Source: CAVPDA01 sp963702495 (GTDB lineage Bacteria > Pseudomonadota > Gammaproteobacteria > Burkholderiales > Rhodocyclaceae). From it: a stretch of DNA of 64,000 nucleotides. Position numbers and translations under genes: made by a program. The notes beneath the pieces are model-generated. The model was not told the DNA's origin. It saw only the letters and a program-made list of their open reading frames with translations, and did no database searches. Shown in pieces: positions 1 to 8,287 of this stretch. The DNA lies in the NCBI GenBank assembly GCA_963702495.1, contig CAVPDA010000010.1, positions 310,001 to 374,000 of the forward strand, given 5' to 3'. Position 1 is the stretch's first letter. Each line of letters begins with the position of its first letter.

Positions 1-835
1 GATATCCCTGGGGCGGATGAGGCAGCCGGATCAGCGCTTCGGCGGACAGATCCAGCACCAGATCGCAGCGCTCTGCCCGGCTGCCTGCGGCGCGCTCGAA
101 ATCGACGGCGCCGATGGCGCCGCAGGCCTCGACGCATGCCCGGTGCGACCGGCACTTGACGAGGTCGATCTGGTAGCTGAAGTCGATCGCTCCCTCCGGG
201 CAGACGCGGATGCAGGCGTTGCAGCGCGTGCAGAGGTCGAGATCGATCGGATTCCCATGTTCCCAGGTTACATTAAATTCACCCAAGAACCCATTGATCC
301 TGATATTTTTTCCAGAGCTGACCGGATACTCCCTGGAACTCGGCAAGGTCCCGCCGGCAGCGGATGTTGCCAGCACCGAGATTTCGAACTGATCCTTCAG
401 TTGCTCCGCCCAGGCGAGGGCTGCGTCGAGCGGGCCGATGACCAGCAGGGATCCGGCCGAGCGGTAGGAAACGGCGGGAACCGGCTCCGGCGCGGGCAGG
501 CCGGCCAGCGACAGCAGCGCGGCGATCTTGGGCTGGGCGCCGGACCCTTCCCTGGACCATCCCGCCAGTTCGCGAATATTGATGAACTGCAGTGCTTCGT
601 TGTGGCCTGCCTGCTCCGCCAATTCCTGGAACAGCGCAGCCTCTTGGGTGCAGGACACGACCACGTCGCCGCCCGCTTCCAAAGCACTGCGGAAGTGGCG
701 GGCTTCATGCCGGCACAGTTCGTGATGGATGGTCGGGATCGCACCGAGCTTCAGCGTCCGCGCCAGATCGCCGGCATTCAGCGCCACGGTGCGATTGCAG
801 TCGCAGAGTTTGAGACGCTTGTCGGAAAGGGACAT
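1..835 (-). CDS. 4Fe-4S ferredoxin-type protein of the formate dehydrogenase cluster (partial, runs off left edge)
   Basis: An open frame read from an ATG at 835 runs to the window edge without a stop, giving 278 residues of a longer protein. Residues 202-212 contain CTRCNACIRVC, a 4Fe-4S cluster motif followed by PEGAIDF, and more cysteines follow near 228-239 (KCRSHRACVEAC). The N-terminus has a CDC pair at 11-13 (LKLCDCNRT) and further cysteines at 41 and 62, as in the large betaproteobacterial 4Fe-4S proteins encoded beside formate dehydrogenase. It lies directly downstream of the DUF3305 and DUF3306 genes on the same strand, across a 64-base gap. The inferred role is electron transfer or redox maturation for formate dehydrogenase. 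The family assignment is good; the exact function is not established. Confidence 0.8.
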   Translation of the reverse strand, partial: MSLSDKRLKLCDCNRTVALNAGDLARTLKLGAIPTIHHELCRHEARHFRSALEAGGDVVVSCTQEAALFQELAEQAGHNEALQFINIRELAGWSREGSGAQPKIAALLSLAGLPAPEPVPAVSYRSAGSLLVIGPLDAALAWAEQLKDQFEISVLATSAAGGTLPSSREYPVSSGKNIRINGFLGEFNVTWEHGNPIDLDLCTRCNACIRVCPEGAIDFSYQIDLVKCRSHRACVEACGAIGAVDFERAAGSRAERCDLVLDLSAEALIRLPHPPQGY

Positions 836-899
836 GATCGCGACGGCCTAGTGCTGGGTGGAAACCTGCCTCTGCGCCATGAGATTCGGGGCCTGGTTC

Positions 900-1409
900 C
901 TACGCTCGATCGGCGGCAACCGCCGCATCTCCGGCCCTCAGCGGATCGGGCTGCGGCTCGGAAAGTTCTTGCCGGTCCGGAGCGGACACCTGAGCCACCC
1001 CCGCTGGCAGGTTATCGCCCTCGTCTTCTTGCGCCAATGCCGGGCCCGGTTCGGCGACTTCTGCAGGGCCGAACAGCATTTCCCGGGCGTGGGCCAGATT
1101 TTGCAGCATCTCTTCGGGGATGGGTTCGAACACGTTGTAATCGTCGATGTACACGTCCAGCCCGTCCATCTGATTGAAGTGCGGCGAGTGGAAAAGCTTC
1201 TTCAGCGCCGCCCGCTTCACACCCTCCTCCGCCTTGCTGCGCAGGAAGCGGGAAAAATCGGAGGAAAAGTCCAGCGATTCGACGGGAGGAAGTTCCTGCG
1301 CCGGTTCCGCCTCGACGGGCGGCGCTGACTCGGCGGCGGCGGCAGGCGCGTTCTCCGCTTCGTGCTTGAGCCGCGACCAGCGCGACAGAAAGGTCTCCCG
1401 ATCCGTCAT
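900..1409 (-). CDS. DUF3306 domain protein
   Basis: A 169-residue acidic protein beginning MTDRETFLSRWSRLK, which is the typical DUF3306 start. An Ala/Pro/Glu-rich linker covers about residues 20-45. The conserved core follows: SLDFSSDFSRFLR, then LKKLFHSPHFNQMDGLD and YIDDYN. The tail is Glu-rich and low in complexity. There is no signal peptide or membrane segment, so it should be cytoplasmic. Its ATG overlaps the stop of the DUF3305 gene (ATGA), so the two are translationally coupled. DUF3305 and DUF3306 are known as neighbours of formate dehydrogenase genes, and the ferredoxin gene downstream fits that. The biochemical role is unknown. Confidence 0.85.
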   Translation of the reverse strand: MTDRETFLSRWSRLKHEAENAPAAAAESAPPVEAEPAQELPPVESLDFSSDFSRFLRSKAEEGVKRAALKKLFHSPHFNQMDGLDVYIDDYNVFEPIPEEMLQNLAHAREMLFGPAEVAEPGPALAQEDEGDNLPAGVAQVSAPDRQELSEPQPDPLRAGDAAVAADRA

Positions 1410-1948
1410 GAGCCGCCCTGAGGCATTCTCTGCGACGCGAAGCGGCCGCCCTTGCGCTTTTCCGGGGCACGGTAGTGACGGCGTGCGAACGCCGTCACCC
1501 ATCGTGAAATGTCGGCGGGCAGCGGCACGCCATCGACCTGCTCGTTCGAATCCATCATCGCCGCCGCCTCGCCATAGCTGACGGTCAGCACCATCGGCCG
1601 CGGACGCTGCACGCCGCCCTCCTCCTCCATCTGCCACATGACAAAGGCACGCGGCTCGGGGGCGGTGACATTGAGCAGGTAGTTCTCCGCCTCGTCGGCG
1701 AACAACCTCAGCGTGTAGCCGGGAAACAGCCATTGGCTGGCATCCGCCGCCTCGCGGATGCAGCGCGGCCCGGCGCCGTCCTCGGCGTGGTCGGGCACGA
1801 CACCTATCGCTTCCCATTGCTCGCTCGCCCACTTGTTCGCCAGCACCTTGCGCTCCATAATCAACGCCAACTTCAGGGCAGTCTCAAAGCCGATTTCGCG
1901 GTGCTCGTCTTGAGTTGGCATAAGGAAAGGGAACACGGACGGGGACAT
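1406..1948 (-). CDS. DUF3305 domain protein
   Basis: A 180-residue soluble protein. I chose the ATG at 1948 because GGAG lies five bases upstream; a second in-frame ATG at 1921 has no ribosome site. The conserved DUF3305 core is visible: an N-terminal helix LKLALIMERKVLANKWASEQWE, then QWLFPGYTLRLFADEAENYLLN, and FVMWQMEEE. It is the first gene of a leftward DUF3305-DUF3306-ferredoxin operon that diverges from moaA, with only 63 bases between start codons. Association with formate dehydrogenase is family knowledge. No enzymatic motif is visible, so function remains open. Confidence 0.85.
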   Translation of the reverse strand: MSPSVFPFLMPTQDEHREIGFETALKLALIMERKVLANKWASEQWEAIGVVPDHAEDGAGPRCIREAADASQWLFPGYTLRLFADEAENYLLNVTAPEPRAFVMWQMEEEGGVQRPRPMVLTVSYGEAAAMMDSNEQVDGVPLPADISRWVTAFARRHYRAPEKRKGGRFASQRMPQGGS

Positions 1949-2011
1949 GCTGTCTCCGTCTGATACTAGCACCGGCGGAGCGGCATGGCACATGCAGGAT
2001 AGAGAGGCCTC
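1949..2011. promoter_or_regulatory. divergent intergenic region between DUF3305 and moaA
   Basis: Only 63 bases separate the two divergent start codons, so both promoters must overlap here or lie inside the coding regions. It includes the GGAG ribosome site of the DUF3305 gene near the left end and GAGAGG just before the moaA ATG. I see no convincing -35/-10 pair or operator. Shared control of the formate dehydrogenase accessory genes and the cofactor operon is inferred from the layout. Confidence 0.35.
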
Positions 2012-3097
2012 ATGGCTGATAGGGTGATCCAGCTTGTCGATCGGCGGCTGATCGGAAGCGCCCCGCAGGTGCCGGAGCACATCGAGCCGCCCAGCGGCGC
2101 ACTCAGGGACACGCGCGGACGCCGCGTGCGCGACCTGCGTATCTCGGTCACCGACCGCTGCAACTTTCGCTGCGTCTATTGCATGCCGAAAACGGTCTTC
2201 GGCCGCGACTACCCGTTCCTGCCGCGCGACGATCTGCTGCACTTCGAGGAGATTGCGCGCATCGCCCGCGCCTTCGTCGCCCACGGCGTGAGCAAGATCC
2301 GCCTCACCGGCGGCGAGCCGCTGCTGCGGCGGAACATCGAGCGACTGATCGAGATGCTGGCGGAACTGGGCGTCGAACTCACCTTGACCACCAACGGCTC
2401 GCTGCTGCAGAAGAAGGCCCGGGGACTGCGGGATGCGGGCCTGGATCGCGTCACCGTCAGCCTCGACTCGCTCGACGACGCGGTGTTCCGGAAGATGAAC
2501 GACGTCGAATTTCCGGTGGCGAAGGTGCTGGAGGGCATCGATGCCGCCCACGCCGCCGGCCTCGGACCGATCAAGGTGAATGCGGTGATCAAGCGCAGCC
2601 TGAACCGCGACTCGATCCTGCCGCTGGCGCGCCACTTCAAGGGCTCGCCGCACATCGTGCGCTTCATCGAGTACATGGATGTCGGCGCCACCAATGGCTG
2701 GAAACTCGACGAGGTGGTGCCGTCGTCCGAGGTGGCGCAGATGATCGAGGCCGAAATGCCGATCGAGCCGGTCGGCCCCAACTACCCCGGCGAGGTGGCG
2801 CAGCGCTGGCGCTACCAGGACGGCTCGGGCGAGATCGGCGTCATCTCTTCCGTGACCCAGGCTTTCTGCGGCACCTGCACGCGGGTCCGTTTGTCCACCG
2901 AGGGCAAGCTCTACACCTGTCTGTTCGCCACCGGCGGCCACGACCTGCGCGCCCTGGTCCGCTCCGGGGCCAGCGACGAGGACATCGGCGCCGTGATCGG
3001 TGCCATCTGGCGCGCCCGCGGCGATCGCTACTCCGAGATCCGCAGCGCAGAGGCGGCGGCGCTGCGCAAGATCGAGATGTCGTACATCGGCGGGTGA
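2012..3097 (+). CDS. moaA: GTP 3',8-cyclase MoaA
   Basis: A 361-residue radical SAM enzyme that starts molybdopterin synthesis by converting GTP to 3',8-cyclo-7,8-dihydro-GTP. The SAM-binding cluster motif CNFRCVYC lies at 50-57. The C-terminal second cluster motif has cysteines at about 286, 289 and 303 (FCGTCTRV...YTC), and the protein ends in the conserved Gly-Gly tail (SYIGG) needed in MoaA. The N-terminus is about 30 residues longer than in many family members. GAGAGG sits just before the ATG. It is followed by fdhD, mobA and moeA on the same strand, so it leads a cofactor and maturation operon. No frame damage. Confidence 0.97.
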   Translation: MADRVIQLVDRRLIGSAPQVPEHIEPPSGALRDTRGRRVRDLRISVTDRCNFRCVYCMPKTVFGRDYPFLPRDDLLHFEEIARIARAFVAHGVSKIRLTGGEPLLRRNIERLIEMLAELGVELTLTTNGSLLQKKARGLRDAGLDRVTVSLDSLDDAVFRKMNDVEFPVAKVLEGIDAAHAAGLGPIKVNAVIKRSLNRDSILPLARHFKGSPHIVRFIEYMDVGATNGWKLDEVVPSSEVAQMIEAEMPIEPVGPNYPGEVAQRWRYQDGSGEIGVISSVTQAFCGTCTRVRLSTEGKLYTCLFATGGHDLRALVRSGASDEDIGAVIGAIWRARGDRYSEIRSAEAAALRKIEMSYIGG

Positions 3098-3179
3098 GCA
3101 TGGAATCGCCACTGGCAAGAGACCCGGGGCGCGCGACGCGAGAGTGCCGGTGCGCCATCGTAGCCGACCCCGTCCGCTG

Positions 3180-4031
3180 ATGGCGAAGCCCGACCTTTCC
3201 AACGCCGCCCGTCCCGCCACCATCACCATCGAGGCGGTGAACGAGCGCGGCGAGACGGTGCCCACCGCCATCGCCGGCGAGCATCCTCTCACGCTCTATA
3301 TCGACAAGCGCGAGATCGTGACCCTGATGACCCTGGGGCAGGCGCCGGAAGCCCTGGCCATCGGCTATCTGCGCAATCAGCGCCTGGTTCCCAGCATCGG
3401 CGAAATCGCGGCGGTGCAGGTCGATTGGGAGACCGATGCCGTAGCCGTCACCACCCGCTCCGGCATCGAGGGGCTGGAAGAGCGCATGGGCAAGCGCACC
3501 GTGACCACCGGCTGCGGCCAGGGCACGGTATTCGGCGGTCTGATGGACGAACTGGATCAGGTATCCCTGCCGGACGAGGCCGTGCTGGCGGAAGACACGC
3601 TCTATGCGCTGCTCGAAGCCGTGCGCAAGCGCGAGTCGATCTACAAGCAGGCCGGCGCGGTTCACGGCTGTGCCCTGGCCAGCAACGAGCCGGCGGGCAC
3701 GGACGTCCTCTACTTCGTCGAGGACGTCGGCCGCCACAATGCCGTGGATGCAATCGCCGGCCACATGTGGCTGGACGATGTCGGCGGCGGCGACAAGATC
3801 TTCTACACCACCGGCCGGCTCACCTCGGAGATGGTGATCAAGGCGGCGCAGATGGGCATACCGTTCCTCGTCTCCCGCTCCGGCCTGACCCAGATGGGCT
3901 ACGACATCGCCCGGCGCGTCGGCATCACCATGATCGGCCGTTCCCAGGGCCGGCACTACCTGCTGTACACCGGCGGTCAGCGCTTCAGCCGACAGCAGCC
4001 GGCGCCCGCGAATACCGCCGCCGCGGCATGA
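3180..4031 (+). CDS. fdhD: formate dehydrogenase sulfurtransferase FdhD
   Basis: A 283-residue FdhD-family protein. FdhD passes sulfur from cysteine desulfurase to the molybdenum cofactor and is required for active formate dehydrogenase. Family signatures include GEHPLTLYIDKREIVTLM, LGQAPEALAIGYL, GAVHGCALA, FVEDVGRHNAVDAI and TGRLTSEMVIKAAQMGIP. The loop that carries the CxxC sulfur-relay pair in E. coli reads TTGCGQGTVFG here, so only the first cysteine is present. The start at 3180 follows moaA by 82 bases. The stop overlaps the mobA start as ATGA. Together with the DUF3305/3306/ferredoxin genes it points to a formate dehydrogenase just left of the window. Confidence 0.95.
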   Translation: MAKPDLSNAARPATITIEAVNERGETVPTAIAGEHPLTLYIDKREIVTLMTLGQAPEALAIGYLRNQRLVPSIGEIAAVQVDWETDAVAVTTRSGIEGLEERMGKRTVTTGCGQGTVFGGLMDELDQVSLPDEAVLAEDTLYALLEAVRKRESIYKQAGAVHGCALASNEPAGTDVLYFVEDVGRHNAVDAIAGHMWLDDVGGGDKIFYTTGRLTSEMVIKAAQMGIPFLVSRSGLTQMGYDIARRVGITMIGRSQGRHYLLYTGGQRFSRQQPAPANTAAAA

Positions 4032-4618
4032 GCGCCGGCGGCATCACCGGCCTCATCCTGGCGGGCGGCCAGGGCCGCCGCATGGGCGGCGTGGACAAGG
4101 GCCTCAAGGACTTCCGGGGCAAGCCTCTGGTGCAATGGGTGATCGAGCGGCTGCGGCCGCAGGTTGACACGCTGCTCATCAACGCCAATCAGAATGCGCG
4201 GACCTACGCCGGCTTCGGTCATCCTGTCATCGCCGATCAGATCGGCGGCTTCGCCGGTCCCCTGGCGGGACTGCAGGCCGGCCTGGCGCAGGCGGCCACG
4301 CCGCTGCTCGTGACCGCACCCTGCGATTCCCCGTTCCTGCCGCGTGATCTCGTGAGCCGCCTGCGATCGGGCCTCGAATCGAACCAGGCCCAGGTGGCGG
4401 TGGCCCGCACCGGCGACCAGCCGCATCCGGTATTCACCCTGTGCCGGCGCGAAGTCCTCGCCGGCCTCACCGCATTCCTGCAGGGCGGCGGGCGCAAGAT
4501 CGATGCGTGGTACGCTTCCCTCGCCGTGGCGGAAGTGGCGTTCGACGACGAGGCCGACGCCTTCGCCAACATCAACACCCTCGAAGAACTAGACGCCTTC
4601 GGCAAAGGGAAAACATGA
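4028..4618 (+). CDS. mobA: molybdenum cofactor guanylyltransferase MobA
   Basis: A 196-residue nucleotidyltransferase that adds GMP to molybdopterin to make the guanine dinucleotide form used by formate dehydrogenase-type enzymes. The N-terminal loop GLILAGGQGRRMGGVDKGL is the nucleotide-binding signature. Also visible are ADQIGGFAGPLAGLQAGL and APCDSPFLP, which holds the metal-binding Asp, and the C-terminal DAFANINTLEEL. The length is normal for MobA. It overlaps fdhD and moeA by ATGA at each end, so translation is coupled through the operon. Confidence 0.96.
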   Translation: MSAGGITGLILAGGQGRRMGGVDKGLKDFRGKPLVQWVIERLRPQVDTLLINANQNARTYAGFGHPVIADQIGGFAGPLAGLQAGLAQAATPLLVTAPCDSPFLPRDLVSRLRSGLESNQAQVAVARTGDQPHPVFTLCRREVLAGLTAFLQGGGRKIDAWYASLAVAEVAFDDEADAFANINTLEELDAFGKGKT

Positions 4619-5877
4619 GCTCGATCCTGCAGGCGGTGAACTGCCTCGACGATTACGACCCGGAGTCGCTGCATGTAGACAAGGCGAAGGCCATCACGCG
4701 CGACCTGGTGGAGGCGGTGGACGGCACCCAGCGCCTTTTCGTGCGCGACACCCTGGGCCGCGTGCTGGCGCAGGACGTTATTTCCCCCATCGACGTGCCG
4801 GCTCACGACAATTCCGCCATGGACGGCTACGCCGTGCGCGCGGCCGATCTGCGACCCGACGGCGAGACCCGCCTCAAGCTCGCCGGCAGCGCCTTCGCCG
4901 GCCAGCCCTTCCTTGGGGACGTCGGTAGCGGAAAGTGCGTGCGCATCATGACCGGCGCCATCGTGCCCGCCGCCACCGATACCATCGTCATCCAGGAGGC
5001 GGTGCGCCTCGACGGCGACGAGGTCGTCGTCCCGCCCGGCCAGCGGCAGGGGCAGAACCTGCGCCGCGCCGGTGAGGATCTGCGCGCCGGAATGCCCGCC
5101 CTGCCCGCCGGACGCGTCGTACGCCCGGCCGAACTGGGCCTGCTCGCATCCCTGGGCATCGCCGAACTGACGGTGCGGCGCCGCGTGCGGGTTGCATTAT
5201 TCTCCACCGGCGACGAACTGGTGTCCATCGGCACCCGGCCGCGCGCGGGAGAGATCTACGACAGCAACCGCTATACCCTCTACGGCATGCTCACCCGGCT
5301 CGGCTGTGACGTGCTCGACATGGGCGTGGTGCGCGACAACCCCGAGGCGCTGGAGGCGGCCCTGGTGCAGGCTTCGCGCAATGCCGATGCCATCATCACC
5401 AGCGGCGGCGTGTCGGTGGGCGAAGCCGATTTCATCCGCGGTCTGATGGCGCGGCTGGGCGAAGTGCTGTTCTGGAAGATCGCCATGAAGCCGGGCCGCC
5501 CCATGGCCTTCGGCCGGATCGGCGGCGCCTATCTGTTCGGCCTGCCGGGCAATCCGGTGGCGGTGATGGTCACCTTCTACCAGTTCGTGCGCGAGGCGCT
5601 GCTCAAGATGATGGGCGTCGCCCCCGTCGTGCCGCTGCCGCTGCTGCAGGTGCCCTGCGTCACGCCGCTGAAGAAGAATCCGGGCCGCACCGAATTCCAG
5701 CGCGGCATCCTGTTCCGGGAAGATGGCCGGTGGCAGGTGCGCGCCAGCGGCGCCCAGGGTTCCGGCATCCTACGTTCCATGGCCGAGGCCAACTGCTTCA
5801 TCGTGCTGGAGCACGAACGCGGCAGCGTGAACCCGGGCGATGCAGTCTCGGTGCAGGTGATGGAGGGATTGGTCTGA
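4615..5877 (+). CDS. moeA: molybdopterin molybdotransferase MoeA
   Basis: A 420-residue MoeA that inserts molybdate into adenylylated molybdopterin. It has the four-domain layout of the family. Visible motifs are PAHDNSAMDGYAVRA near residue 62, GDELVSIGTRP, DSNRYTLYGML, TSGGVSVGEADF and MKPGRPMAFGRIGG, then LPGNPVAVMVTF. The C-terminal domain IV ends in VSVQVMEGLV. It is the last gene of the moaA-fdhD-mobA-moeA operon and overlaps mobA by ATGA. A palindromic repeat element follows the stop within about 20 bases and may mark the end of the transcript. Confidence 0.96.
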   Translation: MSSILQAVNCLDDYDPESLHVDKAKAITRDLVEAVDGTQRLFVRDTLGRVLAQDVISPIDVPAHDNSAMDGYAVRAADLRPDGETRLKLAGSAFAGQPFLGDVGSGKCVRIMTGAIVPAATDTIVIQEAVRLDGDEVVVPPGQRQGQNLRRAGEDLRAGMPALPAGRVVRPAELGLLASLGIAELTVRRRVRVALFSTGDELVSIGTRPRAGEIYDSNRYTLYGMLTRLGCDVLDMGVVRDNPEALEAALVQASRNADAIITSGGVSVGEADFIRGLMARLGEVLFWKIAMKPGRPMAFGRIGGAYLFGLPGNPVAVMVTFYQFVREALLKMMGVAPVVPLPLLQVPCVTPLKKNPGRTEFQRGILFREDGRWQVRASGAQGSGILRSMAEANCFIVLEHERGSVNPGDAVSVQVMEGLV

Positions 5878-5895
5878 ACCTGAAAACCGCACTCG

Positions 5896-6018
5896 ACGCA
5901 GAGTTCGCAGAGAAAACCGTGAGGACGCGAAGAGCTTCAGATCAGGGCGTGCTCACCCAACGGGTGAGCGTCGAATTCGTTTCTCCGCGGTCTCTGCGGC
6001 TCTGCGATCTCCGCGTTG
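5896..6018. repeat. intergenic inverted-repeat element built from CGCAGAG-like units
   Basis: The left arm (about 5896-5935) carries ACGCAGAGTTCGCAGAGAAA. The right arm (about 5981-6018) is its imperfect reverse complement, with TTCTCCGCGGTCTCTGCGG and CTCTGCGATCTCCGCGTT. In the centre an exact 8-bp hairpin lies at 5951-5969 (GCTCACCC, loop AAC, GGGTGAGC). It sits between the convergent moeA and pqiC stops and contains no gene. Similar CGCAGAG-rich intergenic palindromes are common in environmental proteobacteria. The hairpin may act as a transcription end or RNA stabiliser, which is inference. Confidence 0.65.
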
Positions 6019-6065
6019 GGGGAGGTCAAGGGCGTTTTCAAGGCTGAATCGCCTCCGGCTGCCGC

Positions 6066-6659
6066 TCAGGGCGCCGCGCGCAGCTCGCGAATCGCTTGCG
6101 CGATATCGCGGCTGACGGCGGCCAGCGCCCGCTCGTGCGCCGCAACCAGGCCGTCGTAACCCTCACCCGCAGTGCGCTCGCGCACCGAAGATCGCCCGCT
6201 GCGGGGCGCGCCGCCCGATACTCGGCGCACCGTCCACAAGGCGTCGATGGCGACCGTATCACCCGGCGCGGAATCGAAGCGCTCGATGTCCAGCAGCACC
6301 CGATAATCCGTTTCTGGACCGGCCGCACTCGGGTAGGCCCAGACCCGCGCCGAATCGAGCAGGCGTGTGAGGTGCTCGGCGATGACGCGGGGAATCTCGC
6401 TTTTCAGGGGCGCGGCCCAGCGGTGCAGTTCGCTGATTTCCACCTGGCTCGGCGACAGGCGCACGACGATCTGGGGCCGATCGACGGCCTCGGGCACGCT
6501 GATCGGGCCGACCGCGACGCCATAGCCCGCCACGGCCCTAGGCGCAGCCCCGAGCGCCGCGGCCGGGACGGCGGAGAGGGTATAGAAGCGCGCCTTGGGC
6601 GTAGTGCCACAGCCGGCGGCGGCCACGCACAGCACGGCGATGGCGATAGTCCGGCGCAT
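6066..6659 (-). CDS. pqiC: PqiC-type outer-membrane lipoprotein (ABC transport auxiliary, DUF330)
   Basis: A 197-residue lipoprotein with a signal peptide ending in the lipobox AAAGC near residue 19. The mature part has the PqiC/YmbA family pattern: RFYTLSAVP, VAVGPISVPEAVDRPQIVVRLS, ELHRWAAPLKSEIPRVIAEHL and a DYRVLLDIERFD strand. It is the third component of the Pqi intermembrane lipid transport system, anchored at the outer membrane. The ATG at 6659 shares one base with the pqiB stop; a GTG directly before it (6662) is the alternative start. It is the last gene of the rmuC-pqiAABC run. Confidence 0.9.
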   Translation of the reverse strand: MRRTIAIAVLCVAAAGCGTTPKARFYTLSAVPAAALGAAPRAVAGYGVAVGPISVPEAVDRPQIVVRLSPSQVEISELHRWAAPLKSEIPRVIAEHLTRLLDSARVWAYPSAAGPETDYRVLLDIERFDSAPGDTVAIDALWTVRRVSGGAPRSGRSSVRERTAGEGYDGLVAAHERALAAVSRDIAQAIRELRAAP

Positions 6660-8287
6660 CACGGTTGCTCCTCCTTCTTGCCGCGCAGCAGCGCCTCGGG
6701 ATGGCGATCCAGGTAGTCGGCGAGCACGCGCAGGGCCTCGGCGGCCCGTGTCAGTTCGCGCAGCGCGGTGCGCGCGTCCTGCTGCAGCGGCGCGTCGGCG
6801 GCGAGGGTACGCTCGGCCGCGGCGAAGGTGCGCCGCGCCTCCTCGATCGCGGCGCGCGCCTGCGGCGCCACTTCCTTGTCCACCCGCTGCACCAGCTTGT
6901 CCGTATTCTGCAGCGTGCGGTCGAGGGACTGCAGGGTCTGCCGCAGATCGGTGCCGATGCCTTCGAACGGCACTTTTTCCAGTTTCTTCGTGATCTCCGC
7001 CAGCGTCGCCTGAAGCTCCTGCAGGCTGGCGGGCATGACCGGCAGCTCCACCGGCTTGCTGTTCCAGTCGAGCTTCGCCTTCGGCGCCTTGGGGAAGAAA
7101 TCGAGCGCCACGTAGAGCTGCCCGGTCAGCAGATTGCCGGTCCGGAGCTGGGCGCGCAGGCCGCGCGCGACCATGGCGTCGAGGGTCGCCTTCGAATCCA
7201 TCGCCAGTTGCGCGCCCGCATTGCGGCGGCGGAAGCGCTCGGGATACAGGTAGACATGAACCACCATACCGACCTCGCTCGTCGCGGCATCCAGTTCCAT
7301 GTTGAGCGCCGCCACCTCGCCGATGACGAAGCCGCGGAAATCCACCGGCGCCCCCACCGACAGCCCACGCACCGACTCCTTGAATACCAGCCGGTAGGTC
7401 TCGACCACCGTGTCCGGATGCTTGAGCGCCAGGGCGCGGTCGGCGAACAGGGTGAAGGCGGTGTTCTCCCTGGCCTGCGGCGCCGGCGTCGAATCGAGCG
7501 GTGTCTGGAACGCGATGCCGCCGATCAGAATGGAGGCCAGCGATTCGGTGTTCACCCTGAAGCCGCTGGCGTCGAGCGTCACGTCCACGCCGCTCGCCTG
7601 CCAGAAGCGCGTGTTGCCGGTGACGTAGCGGTCGTAGGGCGCGTTGATGAAAACCTTGAACGTCACGCCGGCGCCGTCCTTGTCGAGTTCGAAGGCCACG
7701 ACCTGGCCGACCGGGATGCGCCGGAAATAAATGGGCGCGCCGATGTCGAGGAAACCGAGATCCTCGCTGGCGAGTATGAAGTGCCGGCCCGGCAGGCCTG
7801 CCGTGACCACCGGCTGGGTCTCCAGGCCGGTGAATTCCCGGCGCTGCTGTGCCGACTTACCGGCTTCGAAGCCGATATAGGCGCCCGAGAACAGGGTCCC
7901 GATCCCCGACACGCTGCCGCCGGCGACCCGCGGCCGCACCACCCAGAAGCGCGCATCCTCGACCAGGAAGCCCTCCGTCTGCTTGGTCAGTTCCGCCGTC
8001 ACCACCACGCCCTTGCGGTCTTCCGCCAGCGCGATGCTCTTCACCAGGCCGATTTCCACGTCCTTGTACTTGATCCTCGTCTTTCCCGCTTCCAGGCCTT
8101 CCGCGGTATTGAAGCCGATGGTGATGACGGGGCCGCGTTCCATGATCCCCTTGACCGCCAGCCAGCCCCCGATCACCGCGGCGACGATCGGAATCAGCCA
8201 CACCAGCGACGGCGACCAGCGCCGGCGCGGCACGGCCACCGCAGCCGGGAATTCGGGAAGGTCTGGGCCCGGCGGCGTTTCAGTCAT
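6659..8287 (-). CDS. pqiB: intermembrane transport protein PqiB (three MCE domains)
   Basis: A 542-residue inner-membrane-anchored periplasmic protein. One membrane helix (LVWLIPIVAAVIGGWLAVKG) lies at about 28-47. Three MCE domains follow, seen in the repeated pattern VxIGFNTAEGLEAGKTRIKYKDVEIG, then the second at about 160 (GAPIYFRRIPVGQVVAFELD) and the third at about 285 (GAPVDFRGFVIGEVAALNM). The C-terminus is a long helical stretch rich in charged residues. In E. coli PqiB forms a tube that carries lipids between membranes. It overlaps the upstream pqiA half gene by eight bases. Length matches E. coli PqiB closely. Confidence 0.95.
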   Translation of the reverse strand: MTETPPGPDLPEFPAAVAVPRRRWSPSLVWLIPIVAAVIGGWLAVKGIMERGPVITIGFNTAEGLEAGKTRIKYKDVEIGLVKSIALAEDRKGVVVTAELTKQTEGFLVEDARFWVVRPRVAGGSVSGIGTLFSGAYIGFEAGKSAQQRREFTGLETQPVVTAGLPGRHFILASEDLGFLDIGAPIYFRRIPVGQVVAFELDKDGAGVTFKVFINAPYDRYVTGNTRFWQASGVDVTLDASGFRVNTESLASILIGGIAFQTPLDSTPAPQARENTAFTLFADRALALKHPDTVVETYRLVFKESVRGLSVGAPVDFRGFVIGEVAALNMELDAATSEVGMVVHVYLYPERFRRRNAGAQLAMDSKATLDAMVARGLRAQLRTGNLLTGQLYVALDFFPKAPKAKLDWNSKPVELPVMPASLQELQATLAEITKKLEKVPFEGIGTDLRQTLQSLDRTLQNTDKLVQRVDKEVAPQARAAIEEARRTFAAAERTLAADAPLQQDARTALRELTRAAEALRVLADYLDRHPEALLRGKKEEQP

